Shown here: piece by piece, positions 1 to 6,900 of the stretch
Position numbering within the stretch: the first letter of the stretch is position 1
Layout of the letters: each line of letters opens with the position of its first letter
Translations under genes and position numbers: made by a program
Notes under the pieces: generated by a model
Databases searched by the model: none
The model's input: only the letters and a program-made list of their open reading frames with translations
Told to the model about the DNA's origin: nothing
NCBI GenBank assembly: GCA_023452965.1
Contig: JAEXUU010000553.1
Coordinates: 1-9,529 of the forward strand
DNA length: 9,529 nucleotides
Direction of reading: 5' to 3'
Source: Pseudomonadota bacterium
GTDB taxonomy: Bacteria > Pseudomonadota > Alphaproteobacteria > Rhizobiales > Beijerinckiaceae

Positions 1-206
1 CTGATCTGAGCGCGCGGGGCTAAGGCCTCGCCCGGCCGGCCGCGGCAGACCATAGGTAACCGGGCTGCGCGGTCGGGCGGTTTCGCTTCCCGGCCGAATC
101 CGCCTCTTATCCAAAGCGTTAGAACCGGCCCGCAGCGAAAAGCGGTTCCCAGTTTTCGCCGCCTGCTCTAAGAGACCCTCCGGTTCGTCCAGTTTGAAGG
201 TCTCAG
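1..206. other. Non-coding leader upstream of fabI
   Basis: No convincing gene lies here. The plus frames stop within the first 24 bases (TGA at 2-4, TGA at 7-9, TAA at 22-24), so the tail of an upstream plus-strand gene could end at the edge, but nothing identifies it. The stretch carries the palindromic element described at 119-171. It ends in a good Shine-Dalgarno sequence, GAAGG at 196-200, six bases before the fabI ATG. I could not pick out a clear -35/-10 pair. Confidence 0.6.
119..171. repeat. Rhizobiales-type intergenic palindromic element
   Basis: The core is a perfect 7-bp inverted repeat, GCGAAAA (135-141) and TTTTCGC (153-159), around an 11-base spacer containing GGTTCCCA. An imperfect outer pair flanks it: TTAGAAC (119-125) against GCTCTAA (165-171), 6 of 7 matching. 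A further perfect pair, GAACCGG (122-128) and CCGGTTC (180-186), overlaps it. From memory, many Rhizobiales genomes carry a dispersed intergenic palindrome of the form TTAGAGC...CGAAAA...GGTTCCCA...TTTTCG...GCTCTAA, and this copy matches that layout. Whether it acts as an operator for fabI, an RNA hairpin or a passive repeat cannot be told from one copy. Confidence 0.6.
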
Positions 207-1046
207 ATGGCTGATTCCAGCAGCGCCGCCCCCACCGCCAACCTGCTCAAGGGCAAGCGCGGCCTCGTCATGGGTGTCGCGAATAATCGTTCGATCGCCT
301 GGGGCATCGCCAAGGCCGCCGCCGATGCCGGCGCCGAACTCGCCTTCACCTATCAGGGCGATGCGCTGAAGAAGCGCGTCGAGCCGCTGGCGCAGCAGCT
401 CGGCGGCCATGTCGTCGGCCATTGCGACGTCACCGACGGCGCGTCGATCGATGCGGTCTTCGCCGAGATCGAGAGGCTCTGGGGCAAGCTCGACTTCGTC
501 GTCCACTGCATCGCCTTCTCCGACAAGGACGAGCTGACCGGCCGCTATGTCGAGACGACCGAGGCGAACTTCACCAAGTCGCTGCTGATCTCCTGCTACT
601 CCTTCACCGCCGTCACCCAGCGCGCCGAGAAGCTGATGACCGATGGCGGCTCGATGCTGACGCTGACCTATTACGGCGCCGAGAAGTGGATGCCGCATTA
701 CAACGTGATGGGCGTCGCCAAGGCGGCACTGGAATCGAGCGTGCAGTATCTCGCTGCCGATCTCGGCCCCTCGAAGATCCGCGTCAACGCGATCTCCGCC
801 GGTCCGATCAAGACGCTGGCCGCCTCCGGCATCGGCGATTTCCGCTACATCCTGAAGTGGAACGAATATAACTCGCCGCTGCGCCGGACGGTTACCATCG
901 AGGAAGTCGGCGAGACCGCGGTCTTCCTCGTTTCCGACATGTCGCGCGGCATCACCGGCGAGATCATGCATGTCGACGCCGGCTACCATGTCGTCGGCAT
1001 GAAGGTGCCGACGGCTCCGGACATCACGCTCGACAAGGGCGAGTGA
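207..1046 (+). CDS. fabI: Enoyl-[acyl-carrier-protein] reductase (NADH), FabI
   Basis: Catalyses the last reduction of each fatty-acid elongation cycle, turning trans-2-enoyl-ACP into acyl-ACP with NAD(P)H in the cytoplasm; this is the triclosan target family. The 279-residue length suits FabI. The divergent nucleotide-binding motif typical of FabI is present (GVANNRSIAWGIA, residues 23-35). The catalytic set Tyr155, Tyr165 and Lys172 keeps the exact spacing of E. coli Tyr146/Tyr156/Lys163. The block NAISAGPIKTLAASGI near residues 194-209 and the C-terminal GEIMHVDAGYH are also FabI-like. The ATG at 207 is chosen because GAAGG lies six bases upstream and the N-terminal extension before the Rossmann strand is short. 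One change of note is Ala103 at the position of E. coli Gly93. The gene is monocistronic here, facing folK tail to tail. Confidence 0.97.
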   Translation: MADSSSAAPTANLLKGKRGLVMGVANNRSIAWGIAKAAADAGAELAFTYQGDALKKRVEPLAQQLGGHVVGHCDVTDGASIDAVFAEIERLWGKLDFVVHCIAFSDKDELTGRYVETTEANFTKSLLISCYSFTAVTQRAEKLMTDGGSMLTLTYYGAEKWMPHYNVMGVAKAALESSVQYLAADLGPSKIRVNAISAGPIKTLAASGIGDFRYILKWNEYNSPLRRTVTIEEVGETAVFLVSDMSRGITGEIMHVDAGYHVVGMKVPTAPDITLDKGE

Positions 1047-1090
1047 GCGCAGCCGCGCCGGTCATCGGACCGCGCTGAGCCACGCCGACA

Positions 1091-1155
1091 TTGTCCCGGA
1101 GAAGCCGCGTAGCGGCGCTGCTCCGGGATCCATCGGACAAAGTGTCGAGCTTTGT
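1091..1155. terminator. Nested palindromes between convergent fabI and folK, possible bidirectional terminator or REP-like element
   Basis: Several inverted repeats are stacked here. CCCGGAG (1095-1101) pairs with CTCCGGG (1121-1127). Inside it GCCGC (1104-1108) pairs with GCGGC (1112-1116) around a three-base loop, and outside it TTGTCC (1091-1096) pairs with GGACAA (1135-1140). A second hairpin, ACAAAG (1137-1142) with CTTTGT (1150-1155), overlaps the outer arm and would compete with it. The position between two convergent genes fits a shared terminator. There is no clean run of T on either side, so a dispersed REP-like element is an equal alternative. Confidence 0.5.
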
Positions 1156-1191
1156 GATGGGCGCCCTGTGCCCGCCTCGCTGTTCGCCGAC

Positions 1192-1719
1192 CTAAAGACG
1201 CTGCGGCCGCCCGAGCATGGCCTTCAGCCGCGCCGTCTCCGCATCGTCCCGTTTGACGTCGCTATCCGTAGTTGCCGCCAGCAGCGTGCCGACCCTGAAA
1301 CCCCCGATCATTTCATCCGGCGCAATCTCGGCAAGCGGGGCCAGCACGAAGGTGCGCTCGGCGATGCGGGGGTGCGGGATCTGCAGGCCGGGACGGTCGA
1401 TCATCTGGCCGCCATAGGTCAGGATGTCGATGTCGAGCGTGCGCGGCCCCCAGCGCTCGCGGCGCTCGCGGCCGCTCTCGCGCTCGATGGCGAGGCAGAG
1501 AGCGAGCAGTTCCTCGGCCGAGAGCGAGGTCTCCAGCAGCACCGCCATGTTGCGGAATTCCGGCTGGTCGAGCTTGCCCCAGGGGGCGGTGCGCCAGACC
1601 GAGGAGAGGGCCGCCAGCCCGATCGCGTCATGGTCGCGCAGCCGCGTCAGCGCCGCGGCGAAGGCGGCAACGGGATCGCCGAGATTGCCGCCCAGGCCGA
1701 GCGTCGCCTCAAGCCTCAC
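1192..1719 (-). CDS. folK: 2-amino-4-hydroxy-6-hydroxymethyldihydropteridine pyrophosphokinase, FolK (HPPK)
   Basis: Transfers pyrophosphate from ATP to 6-hydroxymethyl-7,8-dihydropterin, giving the substrate that FolP joins to p-aminobenzoate. The protein has 175 residues, within the usual range. Family signs are the N-terminal LGLGGNLGDP (residues 7-16; compare LGSN-x-GD), the DQPEFRN pterin-site segment (51-57) and the HPPK signature RWGPRTLDIDIL (89-100), with metal-binding Asp96 and Asp98. A conserved IPHPR follows at 114-118. The start is a GTG (1717-1719 on the complement), which begins right before the first beta strand. It overlaps the folB stop by 11 bases, so translational coupling is likely. 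It is the last gene of the folP-folB-folK operon. Confidence 0.95.
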   Translation of the reverse strand: MRLEATLGLGGNLGDPVAAFAAALTRLRDHDAIGLAALSSVWRTAPWGKLDQPEFRNMAVLLETSLSAEELLALCLAIERESGRERRERWGPRTLDIDILTYGGQMIDRPGLQIPHPRIAERTFVLAPLAEIAPDEMIGGFRVGTLLAATTDSDVKRDDAETARLKAMLGRPQRL

Positions 1720-2083
1720 GCTGGAAATCCAGCTTGATGCCGACCGATTCCATCCGTCCGGGGATCGGAGGCGAAGGCTTGCGCAGGGTGACCGAGACGC
1801 GTGTCACAGGCGGGTATTGCGCCAGGATCGCATCGGCGAGGGCGCGTGCCGCGGCCTCCAGCAGTTTGAAGCGCTTTGCCGAGAAGGTCCGGGTGACGAG
1901 CGCGACGACCTCGCCATAGTCGACGGTGTCGGCAAGGTCGTCGCTGACCGATGAGGCGCGCAGGTCGCAGTCGAGGACGAGGTCCATCGAGAAGCGCTGG
2001 CCGAGGCGGCCCTCCTCGGCGAAATGGCCGTGATAGGCGTAGAGGTCGAGCGCCTCGATGAAGATCTGACCGGTCGCGCTCAT
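1709..2083 (-). CDS. folB: Dihydroneopterin aldolase, FolB
   Basis: Cleaves 7,8-dihydroneopterin to 6-hydroxymethyl-7,8-dihydropterin and glycolaldehyde, the step before FolK. The 124-residue length is typical. Visible family motifs are YAYHGHFAEEGRLGQRF (residues 15-31), with the substrate-side Glu pair 23-24; DTVDYGEV (52-59), with Tyr56; LLEAAA (74-79); and VTLRKPSPPIPG (98-109), with the catalytic Lys102. The start codon overlaps the folP stop as ATGA (2080-2083), a classic coupled junction. Its own stop overlaps the folK start. Confidence 0.95.
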   Translation of the reverse strand: MSATGQIFIEALDLYAYHGHFAEEGRLGQRFSMDLVLDCDLRASSVSDDLADTVDYGEVVALVTRTFSAKRFKLLEAAARALADAILAQYPPVTRVSVTLRKPSPPIPGRMESVGIKLDFQREA

Positions 2084-2913
2084 GCCGTCCTCCTGATCGC
2101 CGCCCAGATCTTGAGCGCGTCGACATGCTCGTCGATGTCATGGGCCCGGATGATCGCGGCGCCGCGCATCACCCCGTAGAGATGGGCGGCGAGGGTGGCC
2201 GCGAGCCGCTCGGCCGGGATCTTCTTGCCGGTGACGAGGCCGAGCGTCGATTTCCGGGAGGCGCCGAGCAGGACCGGGCAGCCGAGCGCGTCCGGCAGCC
2301 GGTCGAGCTTCTCGATCAAGGCGAGGTTCTGCTCCGGCGTCTTGCCGAAGCCGATGCCGGGATCGAGGACGATCTGCCCGCGCGCGACGCCGGCGGCGAC
2401 GGCGATGCCGATCGACTTTTCCAGGAAGCGCAGGACATCGGCGAGGATGTCGATGCTGGCATCGATGCCGTCACGGTTGTGCATCAGCACCATCGGCGCC
2501 CCGAAGCGAGCCGCGACCGCGGCGATGGCCGGCTCGCGCTGGGCTCCCCAAACATCGTTGACGATCGCGGCGCCGGCCTTCAGGGCCGCCTCGGCGACGT
2601 CCGCCTTGTAGGTGTCGATCGAGATCGGCACGGGGCTCGCCGCTGCGATGCCGGCGATCACCGGCAGGACACGGGCGAGCTCGGTCTCGGCCTCGAGACG
2701 CTCATGGCCGGGTCTCGTCGATTCGCCGCCGATGTCGACGATCTCGGCGCCTTGTTCCGCGAGCTTCAGGCCATGGGCGATGGCGACGGCAGGATCGGCG
2801 AAGAGGCCGCCATCGGAGAAAGAATCGGGCGTGACGTTGACCACGCCCATCAGCAGGGGGGCGGATCCGAGGGCGAGCCTGCGGCCGTCCGGCAAGGTGA
2901 GAGAGGTGTTCAT
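2080..2913 (-). CDS. folP: Dihydropteroate synthase, FolP
   Basis: Condenses 6-hydroxymethyl-dihydropterin pyrophosphate with p-aminobenzoate to dihydropteroate; it is the sulfonamide target. The 277-residue TIM-barrel protein has all the expected loops: GVVNVTPDSFSDGG (23-36), DIGGESTRPG (60-69), PISIDTYKADVAEAAL (96-111) then NDVWG (119-123), MHNRD (144-148), DPGIGFGKTPEQNL (184-197), GASRKS (217-222) and RAHD (256-259). Loops 1 and 2 look wild-type, with no sign of the insertions seen in sulfonamide-resistant variants. The ATG at 2911-2913 has a weak AGG seven bases upstream on the minus strand. It is the first gene of the folate operon, transcribed away from the phosphatase gene. Confidence 0.97.
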   Translation of the reverse strand: MNTSLTLPDGRRLALGSAPLLMGVVNVTPDSFSDGGLFADPAVAIAHGLKLAEQGAEIVDIGGESTRPGHERLEAETELARVLPVIAGIAAASPVPISIDTYKADVAEAALKAGAAIVNDVWGAQREPAIAAVAARFGAPMVLMHNRDGIDASIDILADVLRFLEKSIGIAVAAGVARGQIVLDPGIGFGKTPEQNLALIEKLDRLPDALGCPVLLGASRKSTLGLVTGKKIPAERLAATLAAHLYGVMRGAAIIRAHDIDEHVDALKIWAAIRRTA

Positions 2914-3053
2914 GCGGCGACCTGGAGGGGCGAGAGCCGCCTATACACAGGCTGTGCGGCGCCGGCCACCGGAAAGCTCGCATGCGTGTGAGGCAGCCCT
3001 GCGGCGCTTTCGCCGCTTTGACGCTGCGGGCGCCAGCGTGCATGAGGCTGCGC
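2914..3053. promoter_or_regulatory. Divergent intergenic region of folP and the histidine phosphatase
   Basis: About 140 bases separate the two divergent starts, so promoters for both operons should lie here. It contains an 11-bp palindrome, CACAG-G-CTGTG (2946-2956). On the minus strand a TATAGG (2940-2945) sits where a folP -10 could be, but without a good -35. These matches are weak, and I call only the region, not a defined promoter. Confidence 0.35.
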
Positions 3054-3650
3054 ATGATGCGCATGTCGATTCCGGGCCGCCTTTTCCTCGTCCGCCATGG
3101 CGAAACCGATTGGAACCGCGAGGGCCGCCTGCAAGGCTCGCAGGACATCCCGCTGAATGCGCTCGGCCGGATGCAGGCGGCGGAAGTCGCCGATCGTCTG
3201 CGGGCACTGAAGCCGGAATTCGCGACAAGCGCCTATGTCGCCTCGCCGATGCATCGCGCCCGCGAGACGATGACCATCCTGCGCAACGAGCTCGCCCTGC
3301 CGCCGGAGGACTACCGCATCGACGAGCAGCTCAAGGAGCTGACCTTCGGCGAATGGGAAGGCTTCACCTGGCGCGAGATCCGCAAGAGCGAGCGCGAGCT
3401 GGCCCAGGCGCGCGAGCGTGACAAATGGGGCTTCGTGCCGCCGGGCGGCGAGAGCTACCGCATGCTGGCGGAGCGCATCCGCCCGTCGCTCGAGGCGATG
3501 GCGCCCGATACCGTGATGGTGAGCCATGGCGGCGTGGCGCGCGCCGTGCTGGCGTTGATCGGCGCTGTCGACCCGGCGGAAGCCGCGAAGGTCGAGATCT
3601 GGCAGGGCAAGATCCTGGTCGTCGAAGGCGACAAGGCGAGCTGGAAGTAA
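3054..3650 (+). CDS. Histidine phosphatase family protein (phosphoglycerate-mutase-like)
   Basis: A member of the branch-1 histidine phosphatase superfamily, cytoplasmic, with unknown substrate; relatives dephosphorylate sugar phosphates, phosphoglycerate, alpha-ribazole phosphate or phosphoproteins. With the start at 3054 it has 198 residues. The phospho-acceptor motif LVRHGETDWN (12-21) contains His15. SPMHRARET (64-72) supplies the second phosphate-binding arginine. KELTFGEWEG (94-103) carries the acidic residue. VSHGG (156-160) gives the second catalytic His158. The start is a choice between ATG codons at 3054, 3057 and 3063. GAGG at 3044-3047 is six bases before 3054 and nine before 3057, which favours these over 3063. 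An in-frame ATG at 2982 would add 24 residues that do not look like part of the fold. It is not a confident metabolic phosphoglycerate mutase, so no symbol is given. Confidence 0.9.
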   Translation: MMRMSIPGRLFLVRHGETDWNREGRLQGSQDIPLNALGRMQAAEVADRLRALKPEFATSAYVASPMHRARETMTILRNELALPPEDYRIDEQLKELTFGEWEGFTWREIRKSERELAQARERDKWGFVPPGGESYRMLAERIRPSLEAMAPDTVMVSHGGVARAVLALIGAVDPAEAAKVEIWQGKILVVEGDKASWK

Positions 3651-3660
3651 CCGAAAGCCA

Positions 3661-3676
3661 GGCTCCGAGAGGAGCC
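3661..3676 (+). terminator. Hairpin just after the phosphatase gene
   Basis: A perfect 6-bp stem, GGCTCC (3661-3666) and GGAGCC (3671-3676), with the loop GAGA, starts 11 bases after the stop codon. The position fits a terminator. The downstream sequence has no run of T, so an intrinsic terminator is only moderately supported. Confidence 0.4.
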
Positions 3677-3923
3677 CTTAACCGCGTTTCGGCTTGTCCC
3701 TCCGGCGTTCATAGGGCATTCATCGCGGACCGAGCAGTTACGCTCGCCGGGGAGCCGCGCGGCTGCGGCGTTCATGGTCAGGGTTCGAGCGGGCGCGGGC
3801 GCGAAGGGGATGCGTCCGCATCGGCATGGATGAAGGTGCGGCTTAGCCGCCGGAGGCCGGGATGCGCAGCGGGTTTTCCGGAGCCCGACCGCACGGCGCC
3901 GGTCGCTGCCGTTGCGGGGCAGA
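3677..3923 (+). promoter_or_regulatory. Palindrome-rich leader of the Pls-type synthetase gene
   Basis: No convincing gene is seen in these 247 bases. AGCCGC half-sites occur four times: as AGCCGC-GCGGCT (3753-3764) and, with the halves in the opposite order, as GCGGCT-T-AGCCGC (3838-3850). Between them lies GATGCG-TC-CGCATC (3809-3822). A 10-bp direct repeat, CGGCGTTCAT, occurs at 3703-3712 and 3766-3775. These may be operator sites or leader hairpins for the synthetase gene. No strong -35/-10 pair stood out; a TTGTCC at 3694-3699 is the best -35-like hexamer. In such GC-rich DNA short GC palindromes also arise by chance. Confidence 0.35.
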
Positions 3924-6900
3924 ATGAACGAGATCAGCGCAATTCCGGCCGATGATCCTGCCAAGGGCGCCCGGCCGCTGGCGATGCTGGCAGGCGAGAA
4001 GCTGCCCGAGCTGATCCGCGACGAGGTGCTGGCGGAGATTTTCGCCGCGACCGTCGCGAGCCGTCCCGACCATATAGCGATGATTTCCGGCGCGCGCCGT
4101 CTCACCTACGCGCAGGTCTGGGAGCAGGCCCAGGCGCAGGCGCGCGGGCTGGCTCTCGCCGGCATTGGCCCGGGCGACATGGTCGGGCTCTGGATGTCGC
4201 GCGGCATCGATCTTCTGGTGGCGCAGATCGCGATCACCCTGTCCGGTGCCGCCTGGCTGCCCTTCGATGCCGAGGCGCCGGTCGAGCGCATCACGACCTG
4301 CCTCGACGATGCCAGCGCCAAGGGGCTGGTGACGCAAGCGGACTGGAAGGCGAGGGCGGCCGCCACCAACCGCACGGTCTGGTCTCCGCAGGAGCTTGCG
4401 GCTGCGAGCGACGGCACCTTGCCGCCGGCCCGCCCGGCCGGGCTTACGCCCGACCATCCGGCCTATCTGATCTACACCTCGGGCTCGACCGGCGTCCCGA
4501 AGGCGATCGTCATCAGCCATCGCAATATCTGCCACTTCCTGCGCTCCGGGAACGTGCTCTACGGCATGGGGCCGGACGACATCGTCTTCCAGGGCGCCTC
4601 GGTCGCCTTCGACCTGTCGATGGAGGAGATCTGGACGCCCTATCTGGCCGGCGCGACGCTCTTCGTCGCCTCGCCGGAGATGATGGGCGATGCCGAGAAG
4701 CTGCCCGCGATCCTGACCGAAGCCGGCGTCACGATGATCGACACGGTGCCGACGCTGCTCGGCATCCTGCCCGCCGACATTCCGTCCCTGCGGCTGATCA
4801 TTCTCGGTGGCGAGGCGCTGCCGCCGGCGGTCGTGCAGAAATGGTCGCGGCCTGGCCGGCGCATCCTCAACAGCTATGGGCCGACCGAGGCCACGGTGGT
4901 CGCGACGGCAGCGCTGGTCGAGCCCGGCGAGCCGGTTACGATCGGCCGGCCGATCCCGAACTACACCGCCTACATCGTCGACGAGGAGATGAAGCTGACC
5001 GGCGTCGGCCAGCAGGGCGAATTGCTGATCGGCGGGCCGGGCGTCGCCAAGGGCTATCATTTGCGGCCCGAGCTGACGGCCGAGAAGTTCATCGCCAACC
5101 CGTTCGGCGGCACTGACGATCCGATCCTCTATCGTTCGGGCGACGCGGTCAGCCTCGACGAGAACGGCAATATCGTCTTCCACGGTCGCATCGACGACCA
5201 GGTCAAGATCCGCGGCTTCCGCGTCGAGCTCGGCGAGATCGAGACCGCATTGTCGGATGAGGCCGGCATCGGCCAGGCGGCGGTCGTTCTGCGCACCGAT
5301 GACGGCATCGAGCGGCTGGTCGCCTTCCTGGTCGGCGAGCCCGGCGTGCAGCTCGAGGGCGCGGTGCTGCGTGCCTCGCTGCGCGAGAAGCTGCCGCCCT
5401 ATATGATCCCGGCGCATTTCGAGCCGATCGGCTCGCTGCCGCGCATGGTCTCGGGCAAGGTCGACCGCAAGATGCTGAAGGCGGCGCCCCTGACGGCGCC
5501 GGCCGCGAGCGGCGAGCAGGAGCCGCCGCGCAACGAGACGGAAGCGACGCTGCTCGACGCCGCCAAGCGCGTGCTCGGCGCCCAGGCCCTGCCGCTGGAA
5601 GCCGACTTCTTCGTCGATCTCGGCGGCCATTCGCTGCTGGCGGCGCGCTTCATCTCGATCGTGCGCGAGACGCCGGCGCTGGCCGGCATCACCCTGCAGG
5701 ACGTCTATGGCGCGCGCACCTTGCGGGCGATGGCCGAGCTGCTCGACAGCCGCGGCGCACAGGTCGCGGAGGACCTCTCCTTCACCCCGCCCTCGCTGCT
5801 GCGCCGCTTCCTCTGCGGCCTCGCCCAGGCGGCGGCGCTGCCGATCATCATCAGCCTGTCGACGGCGCAGTGGCTCGGTATCTTCGTCAGCTACATGCTG
5901 CTTTCGGGCGAGGAACTCTCGCTGGCGGGGCAGGTCTTCGCGCTGCTCGGCATCTATGTCGCGATCACCATCTCGACCGGATTCATCGCGATCGGCCTGA
6001 AATGGCTGGTGCTCGGCCGGACCAAGCCGGGCGTCTACCCGCTCTGGGGCGTCTATTATTTCCGCTGGTGGTTCGCCTCGCGCGTCGCCGGGCTCGTGCA
6101 CATCAAATGGCTGCAGGGCACGCCGGTGATGCGCTTCTACTGGCGCCTGCTCGGGGCCAAGGTCGGGCGCGACGTCATCATCTCCGATTACGAGGCCGGC
6201 GCGGTCGACCTGATCGAGATCGGCGACTACACGACGCTCGGCTCCAAGACGACCTTCGCCAATGCCGAGGCCGTGGGTGCCAGCCTGATCATCGGGCGGA
6301 TCAAGATCGGCAAGGACGTCTATGCCGGCTCCTCCGTGGTGTTCGGCCATGACTGCGTCGTCGGCGACCATGCCGAGATCGGCGACCTGACCCCGATCGC
6401 GCCCGGCATGACGGTCGGCGAGGCCGAGATCTGGGATGGCTCGCCGGCCCGCAAGACCGGCATGGTCGACGTCGCGGCGCTGCCAGAGCAGGCCAGGGCC
6501 AGCACCGGGCGCCGCGCCGTGATGACGCTGTTCTACATCGTCATGCTGGTCGTGCTGCCGCCGATCAGCCTGTTGCCGATCTTCCCGGCCTTCTGGCTGT
6601 TCGACAAGATCGACAACTGGGTCGCGACCTGGTCCGAAGTCAGCTATCTCTGGTACCTGCCGTTCCTGACCTGGCCGACGGCCATCGGCCTGATCTCGAT
6701 CACGGTCTTCCTGATCATCGCGCTGCGCTGGCTGATCCTGCCGCGTGTCAATTCCGGCACCTATTCGATCCATTCCGGCTTCTACGCCCGCAAATGGACG
6801 GTGGCGCTGGCGACCGAGGTGACGCTGGAGACGCTCTCCTCGCTGTTCGCCACGATCTATATGCGCTTCTGGTACCGGATGATGGGCGCCGGCATCGGCA

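Noticed and set aside
168..989. Long minus-strand frame opposite fabI
   Set aside because: Low-complexity Gly/Asp/Arg-rich translation; fabI on the plus strand has all catalytic residues and a good ribosome site.
2080..2913. Possible sulfonamide-resistance form of FolP
   Set aside because: The SFSDGG and STRPG loops look wild-type with no insertion, so it reads as the ordinary chromosomal enzyme.
2125..2991. Long plus-strand frame opposite folP
   Set aside because: Composition is typical of an antisense shadow; the minus strand encodes a complete dihydropteroate synthase.
3912..3923. TTG start four codons upstream for the synthetase
   Set aside because: TTG is rarer, and the ATG at 3924 has at least a weak GGGG upstream. 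The difference is four residues and cannot be settled from sequence alone.
3651..3923. Possible small gene or riboswitch before the synthetase
   Set aside because: No frame with a ribosome site and plausible protein, and no conserved riboswitch core that I can recognise; only short palindromes are seen.
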